Of a DNA stretch of 64,000 bases, positions 10,694-22,363 are shown piece by piece. Both the position numbers and the translations under genes were made by a program. Below the pieces are notes generated by a model. That model did no database searches and was not told where the DNA came from. It saw only the letters and a list, made by a program, of their open reading frames with translations. Each line of letters opens with the position of its first letter. The first letter of the stretch is position 1. The stretch is from Pseudomonadota bacterium (lineage in GTDB: Bacteria; Pseudomonadota; Gammaproteobacteria; Enterobacterales; Enterobacteriaceae): positions 62,001-126,000 of the forward strand of contig JAGTSE010000003.1 of NCBI GenBank assembly GCA_018261615.1, written 5' to 3'.

Positions 10694-10969
10694 TTAACGA
10701 CGACCTTCAGCAATGGCGGTAACGGCCTGCAGTTCTGCGGCTTCCTGCTCTTGCTGCTCCTGGCGCTCACGCACGTCGAGGATCTGGTTGTTGATCAGAC
10801 CTTCTTCGATTTCGCGCAGCGCGATAACGGTGGTTTTATCGTTTTCTTCCGGTACTAACGGATCTTTACCGCCAACCTGCATCTGACGAGCGCGACGCGC
10901 GGCGACCAGCACCAGGTCAAAACGGTTACCTACTTTCTCTACAGCGTCCTGAACAGTTACGCGTGCCAT
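10694..10969 (-). CDS. rpoZ: RNA polymerase omega subunit
   Basis: 91-residue omega subunit that clamps the beta' subunit and helps form one ppGpp site on RNA polymerase. The N-terminal [20 protein letters not shown] and the core [15 protein letters not shown] are diagnostic. It lies 54 bases downstream of gmk and 18 bases upstream of spoT, so the polymerase subunit and the ppGpp enzyme share an operon. Confidence 0.98.
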   Translation of the reverse strand: MARVTVQDAVEKVGNRFDLVLVAARRARQMQVGGKDPLVPEENDKTTVIALREIEEGLINNQILDVRERQEQQEQEAAELQAVTAIAEGRR

Positions 10970-11023
10970 ACTTAAAATGCTCCACAGGTGAAGAAATGAC
11001 TGGGCATGATACTGAAACCAGGC

Positions 11024-11746
<723 letters not shown>

Positions 11747-11875
11747 TCAGTATGGCATTTTGCGGCCCGCTTTCCTGTTTTGTTTGCAAATTTTCACCGT
11801 CGTAGCGAATCTCCGGAACCTGCCTCGCAACCGCTCTGTTTATTGATCGAAAGCTGTTCCCTACTGGCGTTATAA

Positions 11876-13702
<1,827 letters not shown>

Positions 13703-13786
13703 GGCGTTGCCGCTTTTCTCTCCGTCGAGATAGCCTCTGGTGGACGATTTTACTACATTACGGGCAAGGGGTAGTAAGTTATGATG

Positions 13787-14251
13787 TTACTTTGATTCAT
13801 TTCTTACTATTACACCGTTTTTATTCATAGTGTATTCGCCATCGCCAACACCGAATGAAATATTATTGTTTGGGGTATTCCATATGGAAAAAATTCTATT
13901 CTTATCAATGCAATTCAACGGTGGTTGCATATCCTCAAAGCACCGCCTGTCGTATTTATCTCGCTCTTTGTAGCCATCTGCAAAATCCCAGAAGACTATA
14001 GAGAAAAAAACATTTTTTTCAGGTTTCGGAATATTATATTTTTCTTTCAACATGTCCTTGTTTTTCAGCCACCAGCTAATTTTCCCTCTATCAGTAAACG
14101 GGAAGTTTCTTACCAAGACAGAGCTAAACTCTCCATCTTTATGTACTGCGACAATCTCCACCGGACGCAGTGATAGCCAAAGCCAGTAACCAAGCAATAC
14201 GCAGACAGCCAGGGTGAGCAAGGCAATAGTTTTCTTATTTTTTACTCTCAC
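13787..14251 (-). CDS. DUF943 family protein, one N-terminal membrane helix
   Basis: 154 residues. A single membrane helix (about residues 9-27, IALLTLAVCVLLGYWLWL) precedes a globular domain with the family hallmarks LRPVEIVAVHKDG, FPFTDRGKISWWLKNKDMLK and FWDFADGYKE. I recognise this as the DUF943 family, whose function is not established. The start is GTG and overlaps the TGA of the upstream DUF3289 gene (GTGA), so the two are translationally coupled. The base composition is clearly more AT-rich than in the flanking housekeeping genes, suggesting transfer. A protective partner for the DUF3289 protein is an inference only. Confidence 0.8.
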   Translation of the reverse strand: MRVKNKKTIALLTLAVCVLLGYWLWLSLRPVEIVAVHKDGEFSSVLVRNFPFTDRGKISWWLKNKDMLKEKYNIPKPEKNVFFSIVFWDFADGYKERDKYDRRCFEDMQPPLNCIDKNRIFSIWNTPNNNISFGVGDGEYTMNKNGVIVRNESK

Positions 14252-15090
14252 TTTCGGTCTCCAGTAATTTCTATGGTAGCTTCCATGTTGGTCATAAAGG
14301 GCTTAAAACCAAACTGATTATAACGTTGGAGTACAAACCATATACGAAAGAATCGGAACTGGTTGAACTTGAATTTTGAAATATCGTCAACATCAAGGCC
14401 AAAGTGATCCTGGATTTTGTAATGCACCACCGCCCGGTAACGGTCATTATCAACCTGTAGCGATTTCATAGTGATGTGTGTTGCCCAGGTATCATGAACC
14501 GTAATACCCATCCCATTAATATTATCCTGGAATCTGTCGAATTTAGGCAATTTACTGTCCAGGATGACTTTTCTTAATTTTTCTTTTTCTTTTGCTGGAT
14601 AATATTTATTTTCCCAGTCTATAAAAGTATTAAATGCTTTCTCTAACCGCAAGCGCGTACTGTTCTCTGTCGAATTATCTCTGAGAATATGCTCCTTCAA
14701 AGCACTGTCTAGGTGCATACTGCTGAAGGGTGAACCGTTGCCATGTTGCATATGGGTGATCATCTTTTCGATCAGGTGTTTGTACGGGCCATAAATTGAG
14801 AACAGGCGCGATAAATCGCGGAATTCATCAAACAAGATATTGGTACATTGCTGCCGGGTGATCTTTTCCCCTTCTCTCCGGGAGCCATAAAACATAGACT
14901 GTGGCTGAGTGAACGGAGTAATTTTCGCCAGGGTATAAGGGTTGGCTCTGGTGGAGACATCCAGCAAATGAAAATGCGTTTTTAACTGTGATTCTGATAA
15001 ATCGCCGCAGCGCATATCTTTAGCGCTGTAGTCGTCCATCCGGTTTTGCGTTTGAAAAATAGTACAGGGAAACTGTAGTGCGGTCATCAT
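14248..15090 (-). CDS. DUF3289 (YPO3983-type) protein, possible toxin or effector
   Basis: 280 residues, no signal peptide and no membrane helix visible. The block GPYKHLIEKMITHMQHGNG and the C-terminal block VHDTWATHITMKSLQVDNDR match what I know as the DUF3289/YPO3983 family, often found next to DUF943 genes in enterobacteria. AAGGA eight bases before the first ATG supports the start. The biochemical function is unknown; an antibacterial effector of a contact or type VI system is a hypothesis drawn from its partner and its accessory location. AT-rich relative to its neighbours. Confidence 0.75.
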   Translation of the reverse strand: MMTALQFPCTIFQTQNRMDDYSAKDMRCGDLSESQLKTHFHLLDVSTRANPYTLAKITPFTQPQSMFYGSRREGEKITRQQCTNILFDEFRDLSRLFSIYGPYKHLIEKMITHMQHGNGSPFSSMHLDSALKEHILRDNSTENSTRLRLEKAFNTFIDWENKYYPAKEKEKLRKVILDSKLPKFDRFQDNINGMGITVHDTWATHITMKSLQVDNDRYRAVVHYKIQDHFGLDVDDISKFKFNQFRFFRIWFVLQRYNQFGFKPFMTNMEATIEITGDRK

Positions 15091-15224
15091 TATACATTCC
15101 TTGTGTAATCATCCGCGCTGGTCTTCACAGGGAATAATATGCGGTGAAAGGCCAGAGTGTAAACATTGTACAGCCCCTGCCCATAATTTTTTGCAGATTC
15201 CGGGCTGGGAGCATAGTGGATGCT

Positions 15225-15446
15225 TTACGCTCTCAGCCCATCGTCAAAATGGCACGTAGTATCTTTCAGGCTTCCGGGGATCTTTTGTGCAATGCCTTTC
15301 GCATCGGTTGCCTGTGTCTGGATCTGAATGTTGTCGAGCCGCACATCGGTACGTTGCGAAACCTGCCGGGATGAATTACTGATAGCGTTGCTGGTCATGG
15401 ACGTAATCGGATTGCTTGCCGCTGCCTGTACACCTTTAAGTACACG
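15225..15446 (-). pseudogene. Remnant of a phage tail tape-measure protein (C-terminal end)
   Basis: About 73 open codons on the minus strand, bounded upstream by an in-frame TAG and ending in TAA. The peptide contains VSQRTDVRLDNIQIQTQ, ATDAKGIAQKI and the ending HFDDGLRA, which resembles the C-terminal ends of phage tail tape-measure proteins. The rest of the gene and all other phage genes are missing, so this is a fossil of a prophage at this site. The family call rests on memory of motif style. Confidence 0.5.
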
Positions 15447-15490
15447 CTAAACACGCGCTCTAGTGATACATCATGAGACCATATAAAACA

Positions 15491-15520
15491 AAAAAGGCCA
15501 TGGTTTACAATGGCCTTTTT
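15491..15520 (-). terminator. Bidirectional-looking terminator downstream of yicC
   Basis: AAAAAGGCCAT and ATGGCCTTTTT form a perfect 11-bp stem around an 8-base loop, ending in T-runs on both strands. It lies 44 bases beyond the yicC stop codon and marks the boundary of the accessory pocket. Confidence 0.85.
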
Positions 15521-15564
15521 ATCCTGATGAGACTTAGTGAGACAACGCGAAATCGCGTGAAACT

Positions 15565-16428
15565 TTACTCGATATTCTGAATTTGCTCGCGCATCTGCTC
15601 AATCAACACTTTCAGCTCAATAGCAGAATTGGTGACTTCCGCATTAATCGACTTGGATGCCAGCGTGTTCGACTCACGATTGAACTCCTGCATCATAAAG
15701 TCGAGACGACGACCTACGGCTTCTTTTTTCTTCAGAATGTTGTAGGTCTCTTTTACATGCGCTTCGAGCCGATCCAGCTCTTCGGCCACATCGATACGCT
15801 GCGCCATCAGCACCAGTTCCTGCTCAAGGCGATTATTCTCCAGTTGAACCTGTGCCTCTTCGAGCTTAGCAACCAGCCGCTCGCGCTGCCATTGCAGGAT
15901 TTCGGGCATATGGGCGCGCACTTTGGCGACTTCGGTACTCACGCCTTCCAGACGCTGCTCAATGAGCGCTTTCAGCGCCTGGCCTTCGGTTTCACGGGCG
16001 ACGATAAAGTCATCCAGCGCACCGTCAAGCGCAGCGAGAATTTGTGCCGCAATGGCATCCAAATCCTGTTCTTGTGCAGCCATCACGCCAGGCCAGCGCA
16101 GGATATCGACCGGATTAATTTCCCCTTCGTCACTCTGCAATTTGACCCAGTTGGCGGAAGATACCAGCTGTTTAGCCAGTTTTTCGTTGAGGATCAGTTC
16201 CCCTTGTGCGCTGGAATCGGGTTCAAAACGCAGGTTGCACTCCACTTTGCCGCGAGTCAGACGGGTACGAAGACGTTCACGAACAACCGGTTCAAGGCTG
16301 CGGAATTGCTCCGGCAGGCGGAAGTAAGTTTCCAGATAACGCTGGTTTACCGAGCGCAGTTCCCAGGAGGCTGAGCCCCATTCACCCTTGATTTCACGCC
16401 GGGCGTAGGCGGTCATGCTGCGGATCAT
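15565..16428 (-). CDS. yicC: YicC family endoribonuclease
   Basis: 287 residues, the E. coli length. It has the N-terminal MIRSMTAYARREIKGEWGS and the conserved C-terminal GRRLDFMMQEFNRESNTL. YicC-family proteins have been described as RNA-cleaving enzymes that act on small RNAs such as RyhB and affect stationary-phase fitness. A long charged helical stretch lies around residues 150-240. It is transcribed divergently from rph with 122 bases between the start codons. Confidence 0.94.
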   Translation of the reverse strand: MIRSMTAYARREIKGEWGSASWELRSVNQRYLETYFRLPEQFRSLEPVVRERLRTRLTRGKVECNLRFEPDSSAQGELILNEKLAKQLVSSANWVKLQSDEGEINPVDILRWPGVMAAQEQDLDAIAAQILAALDGALDDFIVARETEGQALKALIEQRLEGVSTEVAKVRAHMPEILQWQRERLVAKLEEAQVQLENNRLEQELVLMAQRIDVAEELDRLEAHVKETYNILKKKEAVGRRLDFMMQEFNRESNTLASKSINAEVTNSAIELKVLIEQMREQIQNIE

Positions 16429-16550
16429 AGACGTTCCCGTTTTTAAAGAGAGATGCGGGGATTATAGCTTTCGTGGACTTATCAGGATAGGAATAACCAC
16501 GGTAAGCCAGTATAATGCGCAGCCACATTCGAATAGCCGGAGAAATCATC

Positions 16551-17267
16551 ATGCGTCCAGCAGGTCGTAGCGCCACTCAGGTGCGTCCCGTCACCCTGAC
16601 CCGTAACTATACAAAACACGCTGAAGGCTCCGTACTGGTTGAATTTGGTGATACCAAAGTGCTGTGCACCGCCTCTATCGAAGAAGGCGTACCACGTTTC
16701 CTGAAAGGTCAGGGACAGGGTTGGATCACCGCTGAATATGGCATGCTGCCGCGTTCCACCCATACCCGTAATGCGCGTGAAGCTGCAAAAGGCAAACAGG
16801 GCGGTCGTACTATGGAAATTCAGCGCCTGATTGCCCGTGCGCTGCGTGCGGCGGTTGACCTGAACACGTTGGGTGAGTTCACTATTACGCTCGACTGCGA
16901 CGTGCTCCAGGCTGATGGCGGCACCCGTACCGCGTCTATTACCGGTGCTTGTGTGGCGCTGGCGGATGCGCTGAACAAACTGGTTGCGGCAGGGAAACTG
17001 AAAACCAATCCGATGAAAGGCATGGTTGCCGCCGTATCCGTGGGTATCGTTAACGGCGAGGCGGTGTGCGATCTTGAGTATGTGGAAGACTCCGCCGCCG
17101 GGACCGACATGAACGTGGTGATGACCGAAGATGGCCGCATGATTGAAGTTCAGGGCACAGCGGAAGGCGAACCGTTCTCCCATGAAGAGCTATTGACCCT
17201 GCTGGCGCTGGCCAGAGGGGGAATCGAATCGATTATCGCGACGCAGAAAGCGTCGCTGGCGAATTAA
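16551..17267 (+). CDS. rph: Ribonuclease PH, full length
   Basis: Phosphorolytic 3'-5' exoribonuclease that trims tRNA 3' ends. The intact protein is 238 residues from [10 protein letters not shown] to QKASLAN. This differs from E. coli K-12 MG1655, where rph carries a frameshift that lowers pyrE expression. GGAG nine bases before the ATG supports the start; a frame extension of 12 residues upstream does not match the family. Leads into pyrE through an attenuator. Confidence 0.97.
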   Translation: MRPAGRSATQVRPVTLTRNYTKHAEGSVLVEFGDTKVLCTASIEEGVPRFLKGQGQGWITAEYGMLPRSTHTRNAREAAKGKQGGRTMEIQRLIARALRAAVDLNTLGEFTITLDCDVLQADGGTRTASITGACVALADALNKLVAAGKLKTNPMKGMVAAVSVGIVNGEAVCDLEYVEDSAAGTDMNVVMTEDGRMIEVQGTAEGEPFSHEELLTLLALARGGIESIIATQKASLAN

Positions 17268-17275
17268 TGATTAAG

Positions 17276-17302
17276 GGCGACTTTGAGAGTCGCCTTTTTT
17301 TT
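17276..17302 (+). terminator. Attenuator/terminator between rph and pyrE
   Basis: GGCGACT and AGTCGCC form a 7-bp stem around TTGAG, followed by eight T. It begins eight bases after the rph stop codon. In E. coli the same place carries the pyrE attenuator, where ribosomes translating rph close behind polymerase at low UTP prevent hairpin formation. The intact rph reading frame here fits that mechanism. Confidence 0.88.
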
Positions 17303-17418
17303 GCGCGTCATATTTCACACAGCCTCTTGGCCGGCCGCAGGCTCTTGTTGCCTTCACGCTGCTGCGCGAACTATTTTGCGTAATCTGTAAATTGAAAAGT
17401 GAGATGAGGAGCGAATCC

Positions 17419-18060
17419 ATGAAAGCGTATCAGCGTCAGTTTATTGAATTTGCGCTTAATAAGCAGGTACTGAAGTTTGGCGAATTCACGCTGAAATCCG
17501 GGCGTAAAAGCCCCTATTTCTTCAACGCCGGGCTGTTTAATACCGGGCGTGATCTGGCTCTGCTAGGCCGTTTTTACGCCGAAGCATTGGTGGATTCCGG
17601 GATTGATTTCGACCTGCTGTTTGGCCCGGCTTATAAAGGTATTCCGATTGCGACTACCACCGCAGTAGCGCTGGCGGAACATCATGAGCGCGACGTACCG
17701 TACTGTTTTAACCGTAAAGAAGCGAAAGATCACGGTGAAGGCGGCAATCTGGTCGGCAGCGCGTTACAGGGCCGTGTGATGCTGGTGGATGACGTTATCA
17801 CCGCGGGCACTGCTATCCGCGAGTCGATGGAAGTTATCCAGGCCAACGGTGCGACGCTGGCTGGTGTGCTGATTTCGCTGGATCGTCAGGAGCGCGGTCG
17901 TGCTGATATCTCCGCGATCCAGGAAGTGGAGCGTGATTACGGCTGCAAAGTGATTTCAATTATCACGCTGAAAGATTTGATTGCCTATCTGGAAGAGAAG
18001 CCGGAGATGGCCGATCACTTGGCTGCGGTTCGTGCCTATCGCGAACAGTACGGCGTATAA
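17419..18060 (+). CDS. pyrE: Orotate phosphoribosyltransferase
   Basis: Converts orotate and PRPP to orotidine 5'-phosphate, the fifth step of UMP synthesis. 213 residues as in E. coli, from [11 protein letters not shown]. The PRPP-binding signature [13 protein letters not shown] is present near residue 120, and the flexible catalytic loop with [10 protein letters not shown] lies just before it. A longer in-frame reading (9 residues) upstream is not supported by the family. Expression is probably set by the attenuator 117 bases upstream. Confidence 0.97.
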   Translation: MKAYQRQFIEFALNKQVLKFGEFTLKSGRKSPYFFNAGLFNTGRDLALLGRFYAEALVDSGIDFDLLFGPAYKGIPIATTTAVALAEHHERDVPYCFNRKEAKDHGEGGNLVGSALQGRVMLVDDVITAGTAIRESMEVIQANGATLAGVLISLDRQERGRADISAIQEVERDYGCKVISIITLKDLIAYLEEKPEMADHLAAVRAYREQYGV

Positions 18061-18067
18061 CCGTAAT

Positions 18068-18093
18068 GCCCGGCAGGAAGCGCTCTGCCGGGC
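18068..18093 (+). terminator. Perfect hairpin after pyrE
   Basis: GCCCGGCAG and CTGCCGGGC form a perfect 9-bp stem around an 8-base loop, seven bases after the pyrE stop. There is no strong T-run. It may be a REP-like unit or a Rho-assisted end. Confidence 0.55.
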
Positions 18094-18147
18094 GTAGGTC
18101 ATAACTGTTTTGTGCCCGGCGTGTTCACATGGAGTGAATAAACTGAA

Positions 18148-18245
18148 GTGCTGGAGGCCATAAACAGGCGAGTTCAGCGGTTTGCCGTCAAAGCTGTCGG
18201 CCAGTACCGTGATCGTAGAAAATAGTGGGCGGCGCAACATCTGGT
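18148..18245 (-). pseudogene. Possible gluconolactonase/SMP-30 gene scrap
   Basis: In the 263-base gap between pyrE and slmA, the minus strand reads STITVLADSFDGKPLNSP (about 18170-18222). It resembles the conserved block of SMP-30/gluconolactonase proteins (ITVLAD.F.GK.LNSPND). Only about 20-30 codons are recognisable, with no start and no other family motifs. It may be a fossil of a lost gene or a chance match. Confidence 0.3.
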
Positions 18246-18294
18246 ATCTCAATGAATTGCGTTGGGCTTTTTCACAGATTGTCGGAAAGTGAGA

Positions 18295-18314
18295 ATGCAG
18301 CCACAAGGCTGCAT
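18295..18314 (-). terminator. Hairpin downstream of slmA
   Basis: ATGCAGCC and GGCTGCAT form a perfect 8-bp stem around ACAA, ten bases beyond the slmA stop. Only a weak pyrimidine run (TCTCACTTTCC) follows on the minus strand. Confidence 0.6.
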
Positions 18315-18323
18315 AAAGAGAGA

Positions 18324-18920
18324 TTATTGCAGTTGCGCGGCGAGCAATGGCCAGCGGGCGTCAAAATCGTCGGTTGGGCTGTATTTAAATTCACTGCGCA
18401 CATAGCGCGACAACATCCCTTCACAAAACGCCAGTAGCTGGCTTGCCAGCAGCGTTTCGTCAGTGGCATAGGCCTCGCCTTCACGCATTTTGCGTTCGCG
18501 CAGAACCTGGCGCAACTGCGCTTCAATACGTTCAAATAACTGGTTAATACGCCCTTGCAGGCGATCCTGCTCAAACATCAGCGCGTGGCCAGTTATAATG
18601 CGCGTTAAGCCAGGGTTACGCTCACCGAAGCCGAGGATTAGCTGCACAATCAGTCGCAGGCGCGTGGTCGTGTCTTTCTCATCCTTTAAAATCAGGTTGA
18701 TGCGGGTGATCAGGCTATCCTCGATAAACTCAATCAGGCTATCGAACATGCGCGTTTTACTGGGGAAATGACGGTACAGCGCGGCTTCGGATACGCCGAC
18801 GGAAGCAGCCAGTTTCGCGGTAGTAATACGCTGGCTTCCATCGCTGGATTCCAGCATCAGCGCCAGAGACTGAAGTATTTCCTCGCGGCGATTCCTCTTC
18901 GCAGTTTGTTTTTCTGCCAT
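18324..18920 (-). CDS. slmA: Nucleoid occlusion factor SlmA, TetR family
   Basis: DNA-bound inhibitor of FtsZ ring assembly that protects the nucleoid from septation. 198 residues, the E. coli length. The TetR-type helix-turn-helix [20 protein letters not shown] lies at about residues 33-52, followed by the dimerisation and FtsZ-binding helical domain. It lies downstream of coaBC-dut on the same strand, 124 bases after dut, the E. coli order. Confidence 0.96.
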   Translation of the reverse strand: MAEKQTAKRNRREEILQSLALMLESSDGSQRITTAKLAASVGVSEAALYRHFPSKTRMFDSLIEFIEDSLITRINLILKDEKDTTTRLRLIVQLILGFGERNPGLTRIITGHALMFEQDRLQGRINQLFERIEAQLRQVLRERKMREGEAYATDETLLASQLLAFCEGMLSRYVRSEFKYSPTDDFDARWPLLAAQLQ

Positions 18921-19044
18921 GTTCTAAAATACCCCTGAAAATAAACACTTGTCAGGCGAGCGACCACACGGCGACCGCAAACAAGGTGCGTTTGCGGTGA
19001 TGTTATCGCGTTATTTCGCCGTGTGATGCGTTAAATAGAGCGGT

Positions 19045-19503
19045 TTACTGACGCCCGGAATGGCCAAAGCCGCCTTCGCCACGTTCAGTCGCGTCGAACT
19101 CTTCCACCAGATTAAATTCTGCCTGAACAACCGGTACAAACACCATTTGCGCGATGCGTTCGCCCGGAACAATAGTGAAGCTGTCCTGGCCGCGGTTCCA
19201 GACGGAAACCATCAGTTGCCCCTGATAATCCGAGTCAATTAGACCAACCAGATTACCCAGCACCACGCCATGCTTATGGCCCAGCCCTGAACGCGGCAGA
19301 ATCACCGCAGCGAGCGACGGATCGGCAATATGGATTGCCAGACCGGTTGGCAGCAACGTTGTTGCGCCTGGCGCCAGCTCTACGGCGTCGTCGAGACAGG
19401 CGCGCAGGTCAAGTCCGGCGGAGCCGGAGGTGGCATAAGTCGGCAGCGGAAATTGCTTGCCGACACGCGGGTCCAGAATCTTAACGTCGATTTTTTTCAT
19501 CAT
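19045..19503 (-). CDS. dut: dUTP diphosphatase
   Basis: Trimeric dUTPase that hydrolyses dUTP to dUMP, keeping uracil out of DNA and supplying thymidylate synthesis. 152 residues from [10 protein letters not shown]. Family motifs in order: [30 protein letters not shown] with the catalytic Asp, GERIAQMVF, and the C-terminal [10 protein letters not shown] that closes over the substrate. The start lies 23 bases inside the coaBC 3' end, so the genes overlap and are probably coupled. A longer in-frame reading upstream lies within coaBC and is not used. Confidence 0.96.
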   Translation of the reverse strand: MMKKIDVKILDPRVGKQFPLPTYATSGSAGLDLRACLDDAVELAPGATTLLPTGLAIHIADPSLAAVILPRSGLGHKHGVVLGNLVGLIDSDYQGQLMVSVWNRGQDSFTIVPGERIAQMVFVPVVQAEFNLVEEFDATERGEGGFGHSGRQ

Positions 19504-20695
19504 AACGGGTAACGATCTCGTCCAGTAATTGGTGTCCCAGAAGTTCTTTGCGTTCCAGCGGCAGACGTTTGTCGCCCTCCTGCCAGAAAAGATGTAGTGC
19601 GTTGTTGTCGCTATTAAAACCTTGATCTGATTGGGAAACATCGTTAGCACAAATCAGGTCAAGGTTTTTGCGGGCGCGTTTCTGCCGGGCATATTCTTCC
19701 ACATTATTTGTTTCGGCGGCAAATCCCACGACAAAGGGGCGATGGGCAGAAAGTGCGGCAACGCCAGCGACGATATCCGGGTTTTTTACCATTTTTATCG
19801 TGATTTCATCGCCTTGTTTTTTAATTTTCTCTTCCGCCACGCTGGCCGCGCGGTAATCAGCGACGGCGGCGCAGCCGATAAAAATGTGCTGTTGCTGTGC
19901 GCTATGCTGCACGGCCGCTTCCATCTCCAGCGCGGTGGTGACATCTATGCGTTGCACCAGCGCAGGCGTTGGCAGCGTGACCGGGCCTGCAACCAGCGTG
20001 ACGTTCGCTCCGCGGCTGGCGGCGGCGGCGGCAATGGCGAAGCCCATCTTACCGGAACTGAGATTAGTAATGTAACGCACCGGATCCAACGGCTCGCGGG
20101 TCGGGCCGGCGGTAATCATGATGTTCAGATGTTGCAGATCTTTGACAGGTGAAAAATACGCGGCTGCCATATCGACGATCGTCAGCGGATCCAGCATGCG
20201 GCCAGGGCCAACATCGCCACAGGCCTGACTGCCGCTGTCCGGCCCCCACAGCAACAGACCGCGTGAGGCCAGCACCTGCAAATTATGCTGGGTTGCTGCA
20301 GCACGATACATTTGCTGGTTCATTGCTGGCACTACCGCGACAGGCGAAGGGGTGGCGAGGCAAATCGTGGAAACCAGGTCGTTGGCCATTCCGGCGGCGA
20401 CGCGGGCAATCAAATCGGCAGTGGCGGGCGCCAGAATCACCAGATCGGCCCATTTACCGAGTTCGATATGGCCCATTGCCGCTTCGGCAGCGGGATCTAG
20501 CAGGCTGTCGGAAACCGGATTCCCGGAAACGGCTTGCAGGCTCAGCGGGGTAATGAAGGCTTTGGCGCCTTCAGTCATTACCACGCGAACTTCCGCGCCG
20601 CGATCGCGCAGACGGCGCACCAGCTCAGGCGCTTTGTAAGCCGCAATACCGCCGCTTACGCCGAGGACAATCTTTTTACCCGCCAGACTGATCAT
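19481..20695 (-). CDS. coaBC: CoaBC: phosphopantothenoylcysteine synthetase/decarboxylase
   Basis: Bifunctional coenzyme A enzyme (Dfp). The N-terminal FMN-dependent decarboxylase has the active-site His in [11 protein letters not shown], the PAMNQQM motif and the substrate-clamp Cys in [13 protein letters not shown]. The C-terminal CTP-dependent synthetase contains [14 protein letters not shown] and the lysine loop [10 protein letters not shown]. 404 residues against 406 in E. coli. The frame runs 471 bases further upstream into non-homologous sequence overlapping divergent radC; the ATG of MISLAGKK with AGGAAAG before it is the true start. Confidence 0.96.
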   Translation of the reverse strand: MISLAGKKIVLGVSGGIAAYKAPELVRRLRDRGAEVRVVMTEGAKAFITPLSLQAVSGNPVSDSLLDPAAEAAMGHIELGKWADLVILAPATADLIARVAAGMANDLVSTICLATPSPVAVVPAMNQQMYRAAATQHNLQVLASRGLLLWGPDSGSQACGDVGPGRMLDPLTIVDMAAAYFSPVKDLQHLNIMITAGPTREPLDPVRYITNLSSGKMGFAIAAAAASRGANVTLVAGPVTLPTPALVQRIDVTTALEMEAAVQHSAQQQHIFIGCAAVADYRAASVAEEKIKKQGDEITIKMVKNPDIVAGVAALSAHRPFVVGFAAETNNVEEYARQKRARKNLDLICANDVSQSDQGFNSDNNALHLFWQEGDKRLPLERKELLGHQLLDEIVTRYDEKNRR

Positions 20696-20865
20696 GATTC
20701 TTTCCTGTTGGATTTCACCAGAAGCTGGGCATTTTATCACAATCCTGATGTTGTCGTGCTTTTGCCCGCAGAGCACTTTGCGAGGCGCTACGCAGGCTTT
20801 GAAATTGGCTGTCGAAGGAGGGAACGTGGAATGGCAACATAAACGTGGGATCGGGAGGAGGGAAT

Positions 20866-21534
20866 ATGGACATTGTTTTGACACCCCAGAAGCCGCGCGA
20901 AAAGATGATGCAGTACGGCATTGAGACACTATCAGATGTGGAGTTATTGGCGCTTTTTCTGCGCACCGGGACGCGAGGAAAATGTGTAATAACCCTTGCC
21001 CGCGAACTGTTGAAGCAATTTGGTTCGCTTTATACCTTGCTCTCTTCCGAGCTGGAAGATTTTCAGGATGTACACGGAATCGGCGTGGCAAAATATGCGC
21101 AGTTAAGAGGCATCGGTGAGCTGGCGCGCCGTTACTATAATGCGCGCCTGCTGGAAGAGACCTCATTGCTAAGTCCTGATATGACGCGTGAATTCCTGCA
21201 GAGTCAGTTAGCGGGAGAAGATCGCGAGATCTTTATGGTGATCCTGATGGATAACCAGAACCGAATACTGAAGCACTGCCGGTTGTTTAGCGGCACCATT
21301 AACCATGTCGAAGTGCATCCGCGGGAAATTCTGCGTGAAGCGTTAAAAGTGAATGCAGCCGCCGTGATCCTCGCGCATAATCACCCTTCAGGTAACGCTG
21401 AGCCAAGCAAGGCGGATAAGCAAATTACTGAGCGGGTGATAAAATGCTGCCAGTTCATGGACATCCGTGTGCTTGATCACCTGGTCGTTGGTCGCGGAGA
21501 GTGTGTTTCGTTTGCAGAACGCGGCTGGATTTAA
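20866..21534 (+). CDS. radC: RadC family JAB1/MPN-like protein
   Basis: 222 residues, the E. coli length. A helix-hairpin-helix region ([15 protein letters not shown], about residues 68-82) precedes a JAMM metalloprotease-like domain with [14 protein letters not shown]. Despite the name, a direct role in recombinational repair is not established. The start [14 protein letters not shown] is preceded by GGAGGAGGG; seven residues of upstream open frame were discarded. Divergent from coaBC and upstream of the rpmB promoter. Confidence 0.9.
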   Translation: MDIVLTPQKPREKMMQYGIETLSDVELLALFLRTGTRGKCVITLARELLKQFGSLYTLLSSELEDFQDVHGIGVAKYAQLRGIGELARRYYNARLLEETSLLSPDMTREFLQSQLAGEDREIFMVILMDNQNRILKHCRLFSGTINHVEVHPREILREALKVNAAAVILAHNHPSGNAEPSKADKQITERVIKCCQFMDIRVLDHLVVGRGECVSFAERGWI

Positions 21535-21576
21535 GTCATTTTAGGCGATCCACCGGGATCTTTGTCTGTTCGGGAC

Positions 21577-21605
21577 TTGAGCGCACCGCCGACTCAGCGT
21601 ATACT
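21577..21605 (+). promoter_or_regulatory. rpmB promoter
   Basis: TTGAGC (21577-21582) and TATACT (21600-21605) are spaced by exactly 17 bases and read towards rpmB. The start of transcription would leave a leader of about 250 bases. A GCGCACCGCC stretch sits in the spacer. Confidence 0.65.
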
Positions 21606-21672
21606 ACGCCACCTTTGAGAATCTCGGGTTTGGCATTTGGGCCTGGCAATCGAGAGTTCACTTAGACACCAA

Positions 21673-21773
21673 ATCCTTCAAGTTGCATCAGGGCGGCAAG
21701 AGAGTGAATCCCCGTGAGCGTACATAAGTACGTGAGCTGGATAAGCCAACGCAGAGGCAGCCGAAGGATGACG
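21673..21773 (+). repeat. Palindromic enterobacterial repeat in the rpmB leader
   Basis: A roughly 100-base imperfect palindrome. ATCCTTCAAGTTGC at one end pairs with GCAGCCGAAGGAT at the other, and a nested hairpin CGTAC-ATAA-GTACG sits at its centre. Its style (CAAGTTGC, GGCGGCAAGAGAGTGAATCCC, GTGAGC, AGCCAACGCAGAGGCAGC, GAAGGATGACG) recalls a dispersed repeat I have seen in many Enterobacterales genomes. It would be transcribed as part of the rpmB 5' leader. The repeat-family assignment is from memory. Confidence 0.55.
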
Positions 21774-21842
21774 TGTAGAACTGCGATGACCGGGCTGTAA
21801 AGCCTGACGAGGCGCCGATACCCCATACGAAGCTCGAGCTAA

Positions 21843-22100
<258 letters not shown>

Positions 22101-22117
22101 GTACTTAGAGGATATAA

Positions 22118-22288
<171 letters not shown>

Positions 22289-22305
22289 TTTTAGTTTTCT
22301 TCCAC

Positions 22306-22331
22306 AAAAACCCCGCACTGTCGGGGTTTTT
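22306..22331 (+). terminator. rpmBG terminator
   Basis: AAAAACCCCG and CGGGGTTTTT form a 10-bp stem around CACTGT, ending in a five-T run. It is the intrinsic terminator between rpmG and mutM and is symmetric enough to work in both directions. Confidence 0.9.
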
Positions 22332-22363
22332 GCATTTCTGATAACCCGCAAGCCGGAGATGAG

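Noticed and set aside
20696..21166. N-terminal extension of CoaBC by 157 residues
   Set aside because: It overlaps the divergent radC gene and has no similarity to the family; the ATG at 20695 has a good binding site.
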